Assembly (NCBI RefSeq): GCF_963975745.1 | Contig: NZ_CAXBIB010000009.1 | Span: 1-64,000 of the forward strand | Source: Parvibaculum sp963975745 | GTDB taxonomy: Bacteria; Pseudomonadota; Alphaproteobacteria; Parvibaculales; Parvibaculaceae | Length of the DNA stretch: 64,000 bases | Direction of reading: 5' to 3' | In this document: in pieces, positions 24,576 through 32,714 of the stretch | Layout of the letters: every line of letters begins with the position of its first letter | Position numbering within the stretch: the first letter of the stretch is position 1 | Made by a program: the position numbers and the translations under genes | Notes under the pieces: model-generated | What the model saw: the letters and a program-made list of their open reading frames with translations, nothing else | Told to the model about the DNA's origin: nothing | Databases searched by the model: none

Positions 24576-25547
24576 TCAGCCGAAACGGCGCTTCAGCCAG
24601 TCCGCCATCAGCCGGCTCAGTTCCTCGGGTTTTTCCGATTGGGTCCAGTGGCCGCAATCGGCGATCACATGCTTTTCGAGATCGGGCACATGGTTTTCCA
24701 TGCCGATTGTAAGTTCAGGCCGGAGCACGAAGTCGTCGGCAGCCGAAATCATCAGGCAGGGAACCTCGATCGTCTGAACCTGACCTTCGGTCAGTTGCCA
24801 GTTGCGTGTGAAATTGCGGTACCAGTTGATGCCGCCCTCGAAGCCCGATTTTTCGAACGCCCTTGTGTAGTAGTCGAGCTCCTCAGCGGTCAGCAGCGGC
24901 TGGCCGAGCCAGGTGCTTTCGTCGGTCTCGAATGATTTCAGGAATGAAAGGTTTTTCTGGTCGGCGGGCAGGGCATCGAAATCGGCGAGCTTCATGGCGC
25001 TTTTGCGATACCAGAAGCGCATCGAGCGGGCGACATCGGCGTCGAAGATCTTCTCGGCGACCCCGAATTGCTGGAAATAGACGATGTACATGTCCTCGCC
25101 GTAGACCATCCGCATGGCGGCGATGGGGTCAACGGGGCCACGCGGGATGAAAGGCGTGTTTACGCCGATGACGCCGGCCACGCGGTCGGGGTGGCGCAGC
25201 GGCATCTGCCAGGCGACCATGCCGCCCCAGTCATGTCCGACGAAGACGGCTTTGTCGATGCCAAGAGCATCGAGCATGCCGGCAAGGTCGTCGGTCAGAT
25301 GCGCGATGTCGTAAAGGGGAACCGCGTCGGGGCCCTTCGGTCCGCCGGTATTGCCGTAGCCGCGCTGGTCCGGTGCGATGGCGCGGAAACCGGCGCCGGC
25401 GACGGCGGGCAACTGATGACGCCAGGAATAGCCGAGTTCGGGAAAGCCGTGGCACATCACGACGGGCACGCCGTCCTTTGGCCCCTGTTCGTAGACGGCC
25501 ATTCTGATGCCGTTCGTCTCGACGTAATGCGGCTCGGGAAACTTCAT
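24576..25547 (-). CDS. Epoxide hydrolase (alpha/beta-hydrolase family)
   Basis: A 323-residue epoxide hydrolase. The oxyanion motif HGFPELGYSWRHQ, nucleophile elbow VGHDWGG (Asp nucleophile, as in soluble epoxide hydrolases, rather than Ser), a cap domain with tyrosines, ADDFVL for the acid and GHWTQSEKPEE for the base histidine are all present. It opens epoxides to vicinal diols in the cytosol. It starts 40 bp after the FAD oxidoreductase stop, on the same strand; a monooxygenase that makes an epoxide followed by this enzyme would be a coherent two-step route. Confidence 0.88.
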   Translation of the reverse strand: MKFPEPHYVETNGIRMAVYEQGPKDGVPVVMCHGFPELGYSWRHQLPAVAGAGFRAIAPDQRGYGNTGGPKGPDAVPLYDIAHLTDDLAGMLDALGIDKAVFVGHDWGGMVAWQMPLRHPDRVAGVIGVNTPFIPRGPVDPIAAMRMVYGEDMYIVYFQQFGVAEKIFDADVARSMRFWYRKSAMKLADFDALPADQKNLSFLKSFETDESTWLGQPLLTAEELDYYTRAFEKSGFEGGINWYRNFTRNWQLTEGQVQTIEVPCLMISAADDFVLRPELTIGMENHVPDLEKHVIADCGHWTQSEKPEELSRLMADWLKRRFG

Positions 25548-25587
25548 GGCCGTTCCTCCGGGTTTCGAATATTGTCTGTCTGAATTC

Positions 25588-27078
25588 TCATGCGGCCTTC
25601 AGGCGTTCGGCGTCGGCGGTTGGCGACAGGCCGAGCGACGTCATCATCTCTGCGCGATCGGGGCCGAGCTTCGGCGGATAGAAGGCCGCATTGCGCCTCT
25701 TCCCGCGCATCCAGGCAAGCAGGATCTTCGCGATGTTGCGCGGATTGCGCAGCCAGAGATTGGGCCGATCCACCATGTGGAAGGCGCGCATGAAGGCGCG
25801 CAGCAATTCGACATCGCCACGCAGTGCCGGGGTGATGGCATCTTCGGCGAAGCTCTTGATGACCCGCGCCTTGAGGCCCGGTCTGTAGTCGGGATCGATG
25901 GCGTTGCGGGCGCGCCGGGTGGCGGCAAGATCCTGCTTGACCATGTCGTCATAGTACTGACGAAGATCCTCGGCGAGACGCTTGTGATAGTAGACGGCGC
26001 GCGCGGCAGCGTCCGGCAGGTCGAGAGCGTCGCGCAACGCTTCGGCAGCGATGGCGGCAAAGGAGCAACCGCGTCCATAGAGCGGGTTGGTGCGGATCAC
26101 GCTGTCGCCGATCGGGAAGAAGCCGAGCGCGCGTGGTTCGCCGTTCGCCGTCATGTGACGCCAGCGGCTGATCAGTTCGCCCATGCCAAAAACGCGGCTC
26201 ACCGGTTCGGCGGTTGCGGTCCAGCGCGCGATGCCCGGCAATTGTGCGCAAATCCGGTCGAAGATCTCGGGGCGCACGACCGCCTTGCGCAGTTCGATTT
26301 CGATCTCGGGCACTGCCAGCGTGATCGAAAAGCAGCCATTGTCGGCGGGAAAGACGCCATATTTGATGAAGCCGAGATCGCCGGCGCCCGGCACCTTGCC
26401 GCGCTCGGGTTCGCTGGCGCCGCCAGGCAGGCGATAGTGCCGGGTGAAATAGAGAATGCCGGCACGCGCGTCTTCTTCCGTGATTCCGGCGCCGGCTTCA
26501 TTGAGCCATTCGATCATCTGGCTGTTCTTGCCGGCGGCATCGATCACGATATCGGCCGGCCAGTCTTGCCGCTCGCCGTTGCGCTCGACCGTGACGCCGG
26601 TCACACGGAGCCTGCCCTCCTGCCGTTCGGTCAGCAGGCCGCGTACCAGCGCACCGGTCTCGAACCGGATACCGGGCTGACGGCCGGCATAGCGCCGCAT
26701 GACCAGTTCCAGCGTCGTGCGGCGGCTGGTCAGGATCGTCATGTCCTCGTCGCCGGGGGCGGGCACATAGTGCTGACGCAGCATCGGCGACAGATTGTCG
26801 GCAAAGACGATTTCCCGGCAGCCGGCGGCCAGCAGGTCGTTCATCAGTTCGGGATAGTTGTCGCGGATCAGCATATGCAGCCGTGCAAGGAAGGCATGGC
26901 TGTGACGCAGATGGCCGACGCCCTTGCGCTCCCAGGCCTCGAAGGCTTCGTCGGCCGAGCTGTCGGGCGGCGGCGGGTCGCGCTCCAGCACCGTCACCTC
27001 GCGGCCGGCTCGGGCCAGCGCCAGCACGGCCGAAAGGCCGGCAATTCCGCCGCCAACCACCAGAATCCGTTCGGCCAT
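25588..27078 (-). CDS. FAD-dependent oxidoreductase/monooxygenase-like
   Basis: A 496-residue flavoprotein of the p-hydroxybenzoate hydroxylase/squalene epoxidase superfamily type. The N-terminal FAD motif is ILVVGGGIAGLSAVLALARAG with VTVLERD, and a second FAD contact is ALGFFPIGDSVIRTNPLYGRGCSFA, the GD motif with a conserved Pro/Gly loop. DIVIDAAGKNS is the middle motif. It may hydroxylate or epoxidise a hydrophobic compound. First gene of a four-gene run with epoxide hydrolase, membrane protein and SnoaL-like protein. A perfect 14-bp palindrome lies 41 bp upstream. Confidence 0.78.
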   Translation of the reverse strand: MAERILVVGGGIAGLSAVLALARAGREVTVLERDPPPPDSSADEAFEAWERKGVGHLRHSHAFLARLHMLIRDNYPELMNDLLAAGCREIVFADNLSPMLRQHYVPAPGDEDMTILTSRRTTLELVMRRYAGRQPGIRFETGALVRGLLTERQEGRLRVTGVTVERNGERQDWPADIVIDAAGKNSQMIEWLNEAGAGITEEDARAGILYFTRHYRLPGGASEPERGKVPGAGDLGFIKYGVFPADNGCFSITLAVPEIEIELRKAVVRPEIFDRICAQLPGIARWTATAEPVSRVFGMGELISRWRHMTANGEPRALGFFPIGDSVIRTNPLYGRGCSFAAIAAEALRDALDLPDAAARAVYYHKRLAEDLRQYYDDMVKQDLAATRRARNAIDPDYRPGLKARVIKSFAEDAITPALRGDVELLRAFMRAFHMVDRPNLWLRNPRNIAKILLAWMRGKRRNAAFYPPKLGPDRAEMMTSLGLSPTADAERLKAA

Positions 27079-27119
27079 CTGCTTGTCTCCGCCTCGACTT
27101 TCCGGTCTCGGCAGGAAAG

Positions 27120-27133
27120 TAGACCGCGGTCTA
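27120..27133. promoter_or_regulatory. TetR-type operator palindrome
   Basis: TAGACCGCGGTCTA is a perfect 14-bp palindrome flanked by A/T-rich DNA. It lies 41 bp upstream of the FAD oxidoreductase start, where a repressor would block transcription of the monooxygenase/epoxide hydrolase operon. The form is typical of TetR-family operators. No TetR gene is adjacent. Confidence 0.6.
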
Positions 27134-27155
27134 TTTTAATGCAAGGGGCAGTGGA

Positions 27156-27533
27156 TCAGCCGCCGTTTTTCAGCGTCCATGCCGAGAAGGCCAGCGCCAG
27201 CCACCCGGCCAGAAAGGCGATGCCGCCGATCGGCGTCACCAGCACCAGGGCGCGACTGCCGGTGAGGCCCAGATAGTAAAGTGAGCCCGAAAAGAGAATG
27301 GTGCCGACAAAGAAGGCCCAGCCTGCGGCCTGCGCGAAGGTGCCGCCGCCCTGGGCCGCAACCCATGCGACGGCGAGCAGGGCCAGCGCATGAAACATGT
27401 GATAACGCGCACCGGTTTCGAAGGCAGCAAGTTCCGCCGCGCCGACGCGTGCCTGCAGTCCATGTGCCGCGAAGGCGCCGAGCGCCACCGAGACAAGGCC
27501 GCTCAGCGCGCCAATGGTCAGCCAGAGCCGCAT
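27156..27533 (-). CDS. DUF423-family membrane protein (YgdD-like)
   Basis: A 125-residue protein with four membrane helices and the DUF423 signature: LTIGALSGLVSVALGAFAAHGL, then FETGARYHMFHALALLAVAW, GTILFSGSLYYLGLTG and TPIGGIAFLAGWLALA. Function unknown in the family. Start MRLWLTIG at 27533 is chosen over the 27593 frame because it begins the first helix at once. It is separated from its neighbours by about 65-80 bp. Confidence 0.85.
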   Translation of the reverse strand: MRLWLTIGALSGLVSVALGAFAAHGLQARVGAAELAAFETGARYHMFHALALLAVAWVAAQGGGTFAQAAGWAFFVGTILFSGSLYYLGLTGSRALVLVTPIGGIAFLAGWLALAFSAWTLKNGG

Positions 27534-27599
27534 GTGATCGTTCTCCGTTGAAATCGTTGGGCGGAGCATCGGACAAAGCGGACCAATGTGCAATGCCGG

Positions 27600-28568
27600 T
27601 CAGTGTCCGGCAGGCATCAGGGCGGCAATGCCAGCTTCGCGTGTGATTACCGGTTCATAGCCGAGTTCGTGCCGCGCCTTGTCGATCTTCAGCGTGCAGT
27701 TGCGTGACAGCAGTGCCGCCGTATGCGGATCGATAGGCGGCGGGGTGCGGCGCAGGGTCACGCGCCAGACAAAATCGAGAAGCTTTGCGGTGCCGCGTGC
27801 AAGCCAGCCCGGCATGTTCCTGTCGGGAAGCTCAAGGCCGATGGTGGCCGCCATTTTCGTCATCATTTCGCGGAACGAAATCGGTTCGCCGCCGTCGGTA
27901 ATGAAATAGGCTGCACCGCCGCGCCCCTGGGTCAATGCAAGTTCGATCGCATGAACCACGTTCTCGATATGCGCGGTATCGGTGACGGCGCGGCCCCGAT
28001 CGATCCAGGTGAATTGACCGGCCTCGACCATCGTCTTCAGCGCGGGCAGCAGCGTCTGGTCGCCCGGCCCCCAGATGAAGCGCGGGCGCAGCACGATCGT
28101 CGTGAGGCCATCGCCGTTGGCGTTCCGCACCAGACGTTCGGCCCGTGCCTTGGTGCGGGGATAGGGCAGGGGCGAGGCGAGGGCCATCGGCGCCGTCTCG
28201 TCGAGATTGTCCATCGACTGGCCGTAAAAAAGCGCGGCCTCCGTACCGATATGCACAAAACGTCCGACGCCCGCCTTGCGCGCCGCCTGCAGCAGGCGTT
28301 CGGTGCCCGCGACATTGATGTCCTCGAATTCCTTCATGCGGCCCCAGGTTTCGACCTTGGCCGCGCAATGGACGACCGCGTCGATGCCTTCAAGCATGGT
28401 CGCGTCGACGCTGCCGAGATTGCCCCGAACGGGCGTCGCGCCCAGTTCCCTGATGATCGCGTCCGACTTTTCGGATCGCGAAAGCGCCCGGACGTCATGG
28501 CTCCGGGCAAGCCGCTTTGCCGCCGCGCCGCCGACGAACCCCGATGCGCCGGTGATGAATATCTTCAT
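27600..28568 (-). CDS. NAD-dependent epimerase/3-beta-hydroxysteroid dehydrogenase-like protein
   Basis: A 322-residue extended short-chain dehydrogenase. The NAD motif is ITGASGFVGGAAAKRLA, followed by VVHCAAKVETWG, and the catalytic YPRTKARAE (Tyr-x3-Lys). RPRFIWGPGDQTLLPAL matches 3-beta-hydroxysteroid dehydrogenase/dihydroflavonol reductase-like members. Start 28568 has GGGAGAC upstream. It is divergent from the P450 gene, with 322 bp between them, and may act on the same class of hydrophobic compound. Confidence 0.82.
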   Translation of the reverse strand: MKIFITGASGFVGGAAAKRLARSHDVRALSRSEKSDAIIRELGATPVRGNLGSVDATMLEGIDAVVHCAAKVETWGRMKEFEDINVAGTERLLQAARKAGVGRFVHIGTEAALFYGQSMDNLDETAPMALASPLPYPRTKARAERLVRNANGDGLTTIVLRPRFIWGPGDQTLLPALKTMVEAGQFTWIDRGRAVTDTAHIENVVHAIELALTQGRGGAAYFITDGGEPISFREMMTKMAATIGLELPDRNMPGWLARGTAKLLDFVWRVTLRRTPPPIDPHTAALLSRNCTLKIDKARHELGYEPVITREAGIAALMPAGH

Positions 28569-28710
28569 GGTCGTCTCCCTGTCTTTGCGCGTTCTGGCCG
28601 ACCGCCGGCAATCGGGACAAATTGAAGGACGAAGCCGTAACGGGTGCAATCGATTTACGTTGCGGCAGCTTCGCGTCGGTGTTGTTGTTCTCGACTTGCG
28701 ACGGGCGTCA

Positions 28711-28727
28711 CGGTCATTCTCATCGGC
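28711..28727 (+). promoter_or_regulatory. Shared 17-mer upstream of the P450 gene
   Basis: CGGTCATTCTCATCGGC differs by one base from the copy at 30471-30487 and shares its first half with the palindrome arm at 24524-24537. It is 163 bp upstream of the P450 start. It is a candidate binding site for a common regulator; the regulator is unknown. Confidence 0.45.
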
Positions 28728-28748
28728 AGGGGCCATGTGCCCGGCCGG

Positions 28749-28778
28749 CAGCACCTGCATTCATATATCCAGCACCTG
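28749..28778 (+). promoter_or_regulatory. 21-bp direct repeat CAGCACCTG
   Basis: CAGCACCTG at 28749-28757 and 28770-28778, each followed by YATTYATA. The 21-bp pitch places both on the same helix face. This suits a tandem activator or repressor site about 110-140 bp upstream of the P450 start. Confidence 0.45.
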
Positions 28779-28890
28779 TATTTATAACGTCGCGCATGGT
28801 CGCGCCGCGCGGCCACTTGCCCCTTTGATCGTCGTATCAAATAGCCCTAGCATCCGTATGGATTCAGGATGCGCGACAGGAAACACAATC

Positions 28891-30162
28891 ATGATCCCCC
28901 AGGATATTGCCCAGACGATCGTCGATCCCAAGGCCTATGCCGACGGCAAACGAGTCGACGACGCGTTCGCCTTTCTGCGCCGCGAGATGCCGCTGGCGCA
29001 GGCCCAGCCGGAGAATTTCGATCCCTTCTGGGTGGTGACCAAGCATGCCGACATTCTGGAGGTCGAGCGGCAGAACGAGCTTTTCCACAATGGCGATCGC
29101 GCAACGACGCTGACGCCGATCGATGTCGACAAGAAGGTGCGTGAGATGATGGGCGGTTCGCCGCATCTGGTGCGGTCGCTCGTGCAGATGGACAATCCCG
29201 ATCACATGAACTACCGGCGCCTGACTCAGTCCTGGTTCATGCCGCAGAATCTCAAACGCCTCGAAGAACGCATTCGCGAGATCGCCAGGGGCTTCATCGA
29301 TCGCATGGCCGACATGAATGGGCAGTGCGATTTCGCGCGCGACGTCGCCTTCCTTTATCCGCTGCATGTCATCATGGAGGTGCTTGGCGTGCCGGAAGCC
29401 GACGAACCGCGCATGCTGAAGCTGACGCAGGAGCTTTTCGGCAGCGCCGACCCCGATCTCAACCGCAGCGGCGCCGAGATCAGGGACGCCGATGCGGCGC
29501 TGGCGCAGATCGGCGCAACCGTCGGCGAGTTCATCGAATATTTCAATGCAATGACCGAAGATCGCCGCTCCAGCCCGCGCGACGATATTGCCAGCGTCAT
29601 CGCCAATGGCACTGTCGCGGACAAGCCCCTCGGTCATCTCGAAGCCATGTCCTATTACATCATCGTCGCCACGGCCGGGCACGACACCACCTCGAACACG
29701 ACATCGAGCGGGCTCTGGGCGCTTGCCGAGAATCCGGATCAGTTTGCCAGGCTGAAATCCGATCCCGGCCTCATTTCGAGCTATCTCGAAGAGTCGATCC
29801 GTTGGGCGACGCCGGTGAAGCATTTCATGCGGACGGCAACGGCGGACGCCGAACTGCGCGGCCAGAAGATCGCCAGGGGCGACTGGCTGATGCTGTCCTA
29901 TCCGTCGGGCAATCGCGATGAGGACGTGTACAGCGATCCCTTCACCTTCAAGGTGGACCGGTCCCCCAACAAGCATGTGGCGTTCGGCTATGGCGCGCAT
30001 GTCTGTCTTGGCCAGCATCTGGCGCGGATGGAGATGCGTATTCTCTGGGAAGAATTGTTGCCGCGTCTCGAATCGGTAGAGCTCGCGGGCGCGCCGAAGC
30101 TGATGGAGGCGAGTTTCGTCTGCGGTCCGAAATCGGTGCCGATCCGCTACCGGATGCAATGA
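28891..30162 (+). CDS. Cytochrome P450
   Basis: A 423-residue soluble bacterial P450. The I-helix oxygen motif is AGHDTTS (A262-G-H-D265-T266-T267), the K-helix ExxR is E301-S-I-R304, and the haem loop is FGYGAHVCLGQHLAR with ligand Cys372. It would insert oxygen into a hydrophobic substrate using electrons from a ferredoxin. General sequence flavour is that of bacterial class I P450s acting on terpenoids, steroid side chains or alkanes; I cannot fix the CYP family by eye. The frame is open far upstream to 28276, but the ATG at 28891 gives the normal length. Rubredoxin follows 29 bp later; two ferredoxins and a reductase lie 20 kb away. Confidence 0.92.
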   Translation: MIPQDIAQTIVDPKAYADGKRVDDAFAFLRREMPLAQAQPENFDPFWVVTKHADILEVERQNELFHNGDRATTLTPIDVDKKVREMMGGSPHLVRSLVQMDNPDHMNYRRLTQSWFMPQNLKRLEERIREIARGFIDRMADMNGQCDFARDVAFLYPLHVIMEVLGVPEADEPRMLKLTQELFGSADPDLNRSGAEIRDADAALAQIGATVGEFIEYFNAMTEDRRSSPRDDIASVIANGTVADKPLGHLEAMSYYIIVATAGHDTTSNTTSSGLWALAENPDQFARLKSDPGLISSYLEESIRWATPVKHFMRTATADAELRGQKIARGDWLMLSYPSGNRDEDVYSDPFTFKVDRSPNKHVAFGYGAHVCLGQHLARMEMRILWEELLPRLESVELAGAPKLMEASFVCGPKSVPIRYRMQ

Positions 30163-30191
30163 CATCGCGAATAAAGTCCAGAGGGGGGAAG

Positions 30192-30383
30192 ATGGCCGGC
30201 AAGGACGGAGACGGTGACTATCAGACATGGCAATGCGCGACATGCGGGTTCATTTATGACGAAGCCGAAGGCCTGCCCGATGAAGGCTTGCCGCCCGGCA
30301 CGCGATGGGCGGATGTTCCCGACGACTGGATCTGTCCGCTTTGCGGCACCCCCAAGAGCGATTTCGAAATGATCGTGATCTGA
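30192..30383 (+). CDS. Rubredoxin
   Basis: A 63-residue rubredoxin with the one-iron site C15-x2-C18-G and C48-P-L-C51-G, the aromatic residues WQCATCGFIYDEAEG and the linker PPGTRWADVPDDW. The start at 30192 follows GAGGGGGAAG. Rubredoxins of this type normally feed electrons to alkane hydroxylase AlkB, but no alkB is in the window; here the gene follows a P450 gene. Whether it serves the P450 or an oxygenase elsewhere is open. Confidence 0.95.
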   Translation: MAGKDGDGDYQTWQCATCGFIYDEAEGLPDEGLPPGTRWADVPDDWICPLCGTPKSDFEMIVI

Positions 30384-30468
30384 GCCGGCCTGGTCTGTCG
30401 ACGGCAACAGCGTTTCCGCTGCGTCATCGTGGTTGCCGGTGATCCCCCAAGTTGACCCCTGTCAAGCG

Positions 30469-30487
30469 GCCGGTCATTCTGATCGGC
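30469..30487. promoter_or_regulatory. Operator-like imperfect palindrome with the shared 17-mer
   Basis: GCCGGTCATTCTGATCGGC is a near-palindrome (GCCG.TCA...TGA.CGGC). It contains the 17-mer that recurs, with one mismatch, at 28711-28727. It lies 59 bp upstream of the lipocalin-like gene, suggesting a second promoter inside the cassette. Confidence 0.5.
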
Positions 30488-30546
30488 AAAGCAATCAGGA
30501 ATGAAGCCCGGCCGTCGAAGCCGGGACGTGAGGGAGGCCAGCTGCG

Positions 30547-31665
30547 ATGCTCACCAAGGCAGACGATTTTCCGATTCACCAGACGCCGGAGCCGATCGCC
30601 TTTGCCGGCACGGACCGCAATTTCTACGATCGCTATTTCTTCAACGGATACACGCGGGATGGCGAGGTGTTTTTTGCCGCCGCGCTCGGTGTCTATCCCC
30701 ATCTCAACATCATGGATGCTTCCTTCTGCGTCGTGCATGATGGCGTGCAGCACAATATTCACGCGTCGCGCTGCCTTCACATGGAACGGCTCGACACGCA
30801 TGTCGGCCCGATCGCCATCGAGGTCGTCGAGCCACTGAAAAGCCTGCGCGTGAAGGTCAGTGAGAACGAGCATGGCATTTCGGCCGATCTGACCTTTCAC
30901 CGCCGCGCCATCGCGCTCAAGGAGCCGCGCTTCACTTATCGCAATGGCCCGCGAACCGTGATGGATGTGACGCGGTTGACGCAGAACGGCACATGGGAAG
31001 GCTGGGTCGAGATCGGCGGCACGCGCATCGAGGTGTCGCGCGATGCCTTTGTCGGGACCCGCGACCGCTCCTGGGGTGTCCGCCCGATCGGCGCCGCGGA
31101 TCCGCAAGGCCTGCTGCCGGCGGCGGCTCCGCAATTCTACTGGCTCTGGGCGCCGCTCAATTTCGACGACCGCATCACGCTCTACCATCTCAATGACGAC
31201 GCCCATGGCGATGCGTGGAACACCAATGCCGTCATGTGCGGTCTTGCCGACGGACAGGACGAGGCGCAGCCGGAAGAAATGGCGAAATGCCGCTCCGAAA
31301 TCGAGTTCGTTTCGGGCTCGCGCCACGCAAGAGCGGCCCGCCTCTTCTTCACGCGGCGCGGCGGCGGGGATATTCGTATCGATCTCACGCCCAAGTGGCA
31401 ATTCTACATGCTGGGGCTCGGCTACGGGCATCCTGAATGGGGGCATGGCCAGAACAAGGGCGAACTTGCTGTCGGCTTCGAGCGTTTCAAACTTTCCGAC
31501 ATCAAGAGCTATGCACCGCCGCATCTTCATATTCAGGCCTTCGTGACCGCAGAGATGACGCTGCCGGATGGCGAGACACGTTCGGGTGCCGGCATTCTCG
31601 AACAGCTTGTCGTTGGCCCGCATGCGCCGTCGGGCTTCAAAGACATTCTCGATCCGGCGAAGTGA
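30547..31665 (+). CDS. Hypothetical lipocalin-like (AttH/CrtC-type) protein
   Basis: A 372-residue, beta-rich soluble protein. Repeated beta-strand segments with aromatic residues (FNGYTRDGEVFFAAALGVYPHLNIMDASF, TQNGTWEGWVEIGGTRIEV, QFYWLWAPLNFDDRITLYHLN) suggest two tandem lipocalin-like barrels as in AttH/CrtC-type proteins, which bind or hydrate terpenoids. I recall proteins of this look encoded beside APH-family kinases in hydrocarbon and steroid degraders. No signal peptide. It lies 8 bp upstream of the kinase gene, so the two are co-transcribed. Function uncertain. Confidence 0.55.
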   Translation: MLTKADDFPIHQTPEPIAFAGTDRNFYDRYFFNGYTRDGEVFFAAALGVYPHLNIMDASFCVVHDGVQHNIHASRCLHMERLDTHVGPIAIEVVEPLKSLRVKVSENEHGISADLTFHRRAIALKEPRFTYRNGPRTVMDVTRLTQNGTWEGWVEIGGTRIEVSRDAFVGTRDRSWGVRPIGAADPQGLLPAAAPQFYWLWAPLNFDDRITLYHLNDDAHGDAWNTNAVMCGLADGQDEAQPEEMAKCRSEIEFVSGSRHARAARLFFTRRGGGDIRIDLTPKWQFYMLGLGYGHPEWGHGQNKGELAVGFERFKLSDIKSYAPPHLHIQAFVTAEMTLPDGETRSGAGILEQLVVGPHAPSGFKDILDPAK

Positions 31666-31673
31666 GTACGACC

Positions 31674-32714
31674 ATGGACGATCTTGCTTCCCGTATTGCC
31701 GCCTATCTCGCGCATCGCATGCCGCAGGCCTCGAATGTCGAGGTGAGCGGCGTGTCGCGCATTCACGGGGGTGCCAGCCGAGAGACGTTTCGTCTGCAAG
31801 CGAGCTGGGAGGAGGGCGGACAGAAGAAGGCCCGTCCGCTGATCCTGCGGCGCGACCCGGTCGCGAGCCTCATCGAGACCGAGCGCGACATCGAATACAA
31901 TGCCTATCGGGCCTTTCATCCGACCGGGCTGCCGGTGCCCGAGCCGCTCTATCTCGAAATCGATCTTCAATGGCTCGAACGGCCATTCTTCATCATGGAG
32001 CAGATTGAGGGATGCGCCGCGGCCTCGCCCTTCAATGCCGATCCCTATGGCCCGCTTGCCGAGACGATCGGCCGCCAGTTCTGGACGCATCTCGGGCACA
32101 TCGCCGCGGCCGAACCTGAGACGATCGGTTTCGATGCCAATATGGGCTCGATCGCGCCGGGCGATTGCTGGAAGCGTGAACTCGACAAGTGGGAAGCGGT
32201 GATCGACGAGGACGAGCTGGCCCCGCAGCCGGTCGCGCGCGCCGCCATTCGCTGGCTCCGGCGCAATCCGCCGCCGCCCGCCGAGAAGATTTCGGTCGTG
32301 CATGGCGACTACCGCACCGGCAATTTCCTGTTCGATCCGGAAGGCCGCATCCATGCCATCCTCGACTGGGAGATGTGCCATCTCGGCGACCCGCTGGAGG
32401 ACGTCGCCTGGGCGGCCGACCCGCTCTGGGCCTTTCAGCAGCCGGACAGGCCCGGTGGCATGATCGCGCGTGATGCAGGCTTTGCCATCTGGGAGAAGGA
32501 AAGCGGCCTGAAGGTCGATCCTGTCCGCCTGCGCTGGTGGGAGATATTCAACTCGCTGAAAGGACTCGCCATCTGGATTTCGGCCGGCAAGGAATATCAG
32601 ACAGGCGCCAATCGCGATCCGGTACTGGCCTTTTCGAGCTGGTACTGCACCGATGTTCACAACCGCGTGCTGGCAAAACGTCTTGCCGAACTTGCGAAGG
32701 AGGCCCGCCAATGA
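31674..32714 (+). CDS. APH-family phosphotransferase (small-molecule kinase)
   Basis: A 346-residue kinase of the aminoglycoside phosphotransferase/choline kinase superfamily. The ATP-binding side has GGASRETFRL and LILRRDP; the catalytic loop is VHGDYRTGNFLF (His210, Asp212, Asn217) and the metal-binding motif is LDWEMCHLGDP (Asp231). In catabolic gene clusters such kinases phosphorylate hydroxyl groups of acyl-CoA or alcohol intermediates (for example LvaA of Pseudomonas putida, ACAD10/11 kinase domains); antibiotic resistance is unlikely in this context. Its stop overlaps the next start in ATGA. Confidence 0.85.
   Translation: MDDLASRIAAYLAHRMPQASNVEVSGVSRIHGGASRETFRLQASWEEGGQKKARPLILRRDPVASLIETERDIEYNAYRAFHPTGLPVPEPLYLEIDLQWLERPFFIMEQIEGCAAASPFNADPYGPLAETIGRQFWTHLGHIAAAEPETIGFDANMGSIAPGDCWKRELDKWEAVIDEDELAPQPVARAAIRWLRRNPPPPAEKISVVHGDYRTGNFLFDPEGRIHAILDWEMCHLGDPLEDVAWAADPLWAFQQPDRPGGMIARDAGFAIWEKESGLKVDPVRLRWWEIFNSLKGLAIWISAGKEYQTGANRDPVLAFSSWYCTDVHNRVLAKRLAELAKEARQ

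Larger units (their letters stand above)
28569..28890. other. Divergent promoter region of the epimerase and the P450 cassette
   Basis: Gene-free 322 bp. It holds the 17-mer at 28711-28727 that recurs upstream of the lipocalin-like gene, and a 9-base direct repeat CAGCACCTG at 28749 and 28770, exactly 21 bp apart, followed both times by YATTYATA. The AT-rich TATTTATAAC at about 28779 could be a -10 region for the P450 gene. Confidence 0.5.

Noticed and set aside
28276..28890. N-terminal extension of the P450 to 628 residues
   Set aside because: The added 205 codons are antisense to the epimerase gene and its promoter and show no domain; the 423-residue form is of normal length.
31674..32714. 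APH-family gene as an aminoglycoside resistance gene
   Set aside because: It is embedded in and translationally coupled to a catabolic cassette, and lacks features tying it to any known resistance enzyme.
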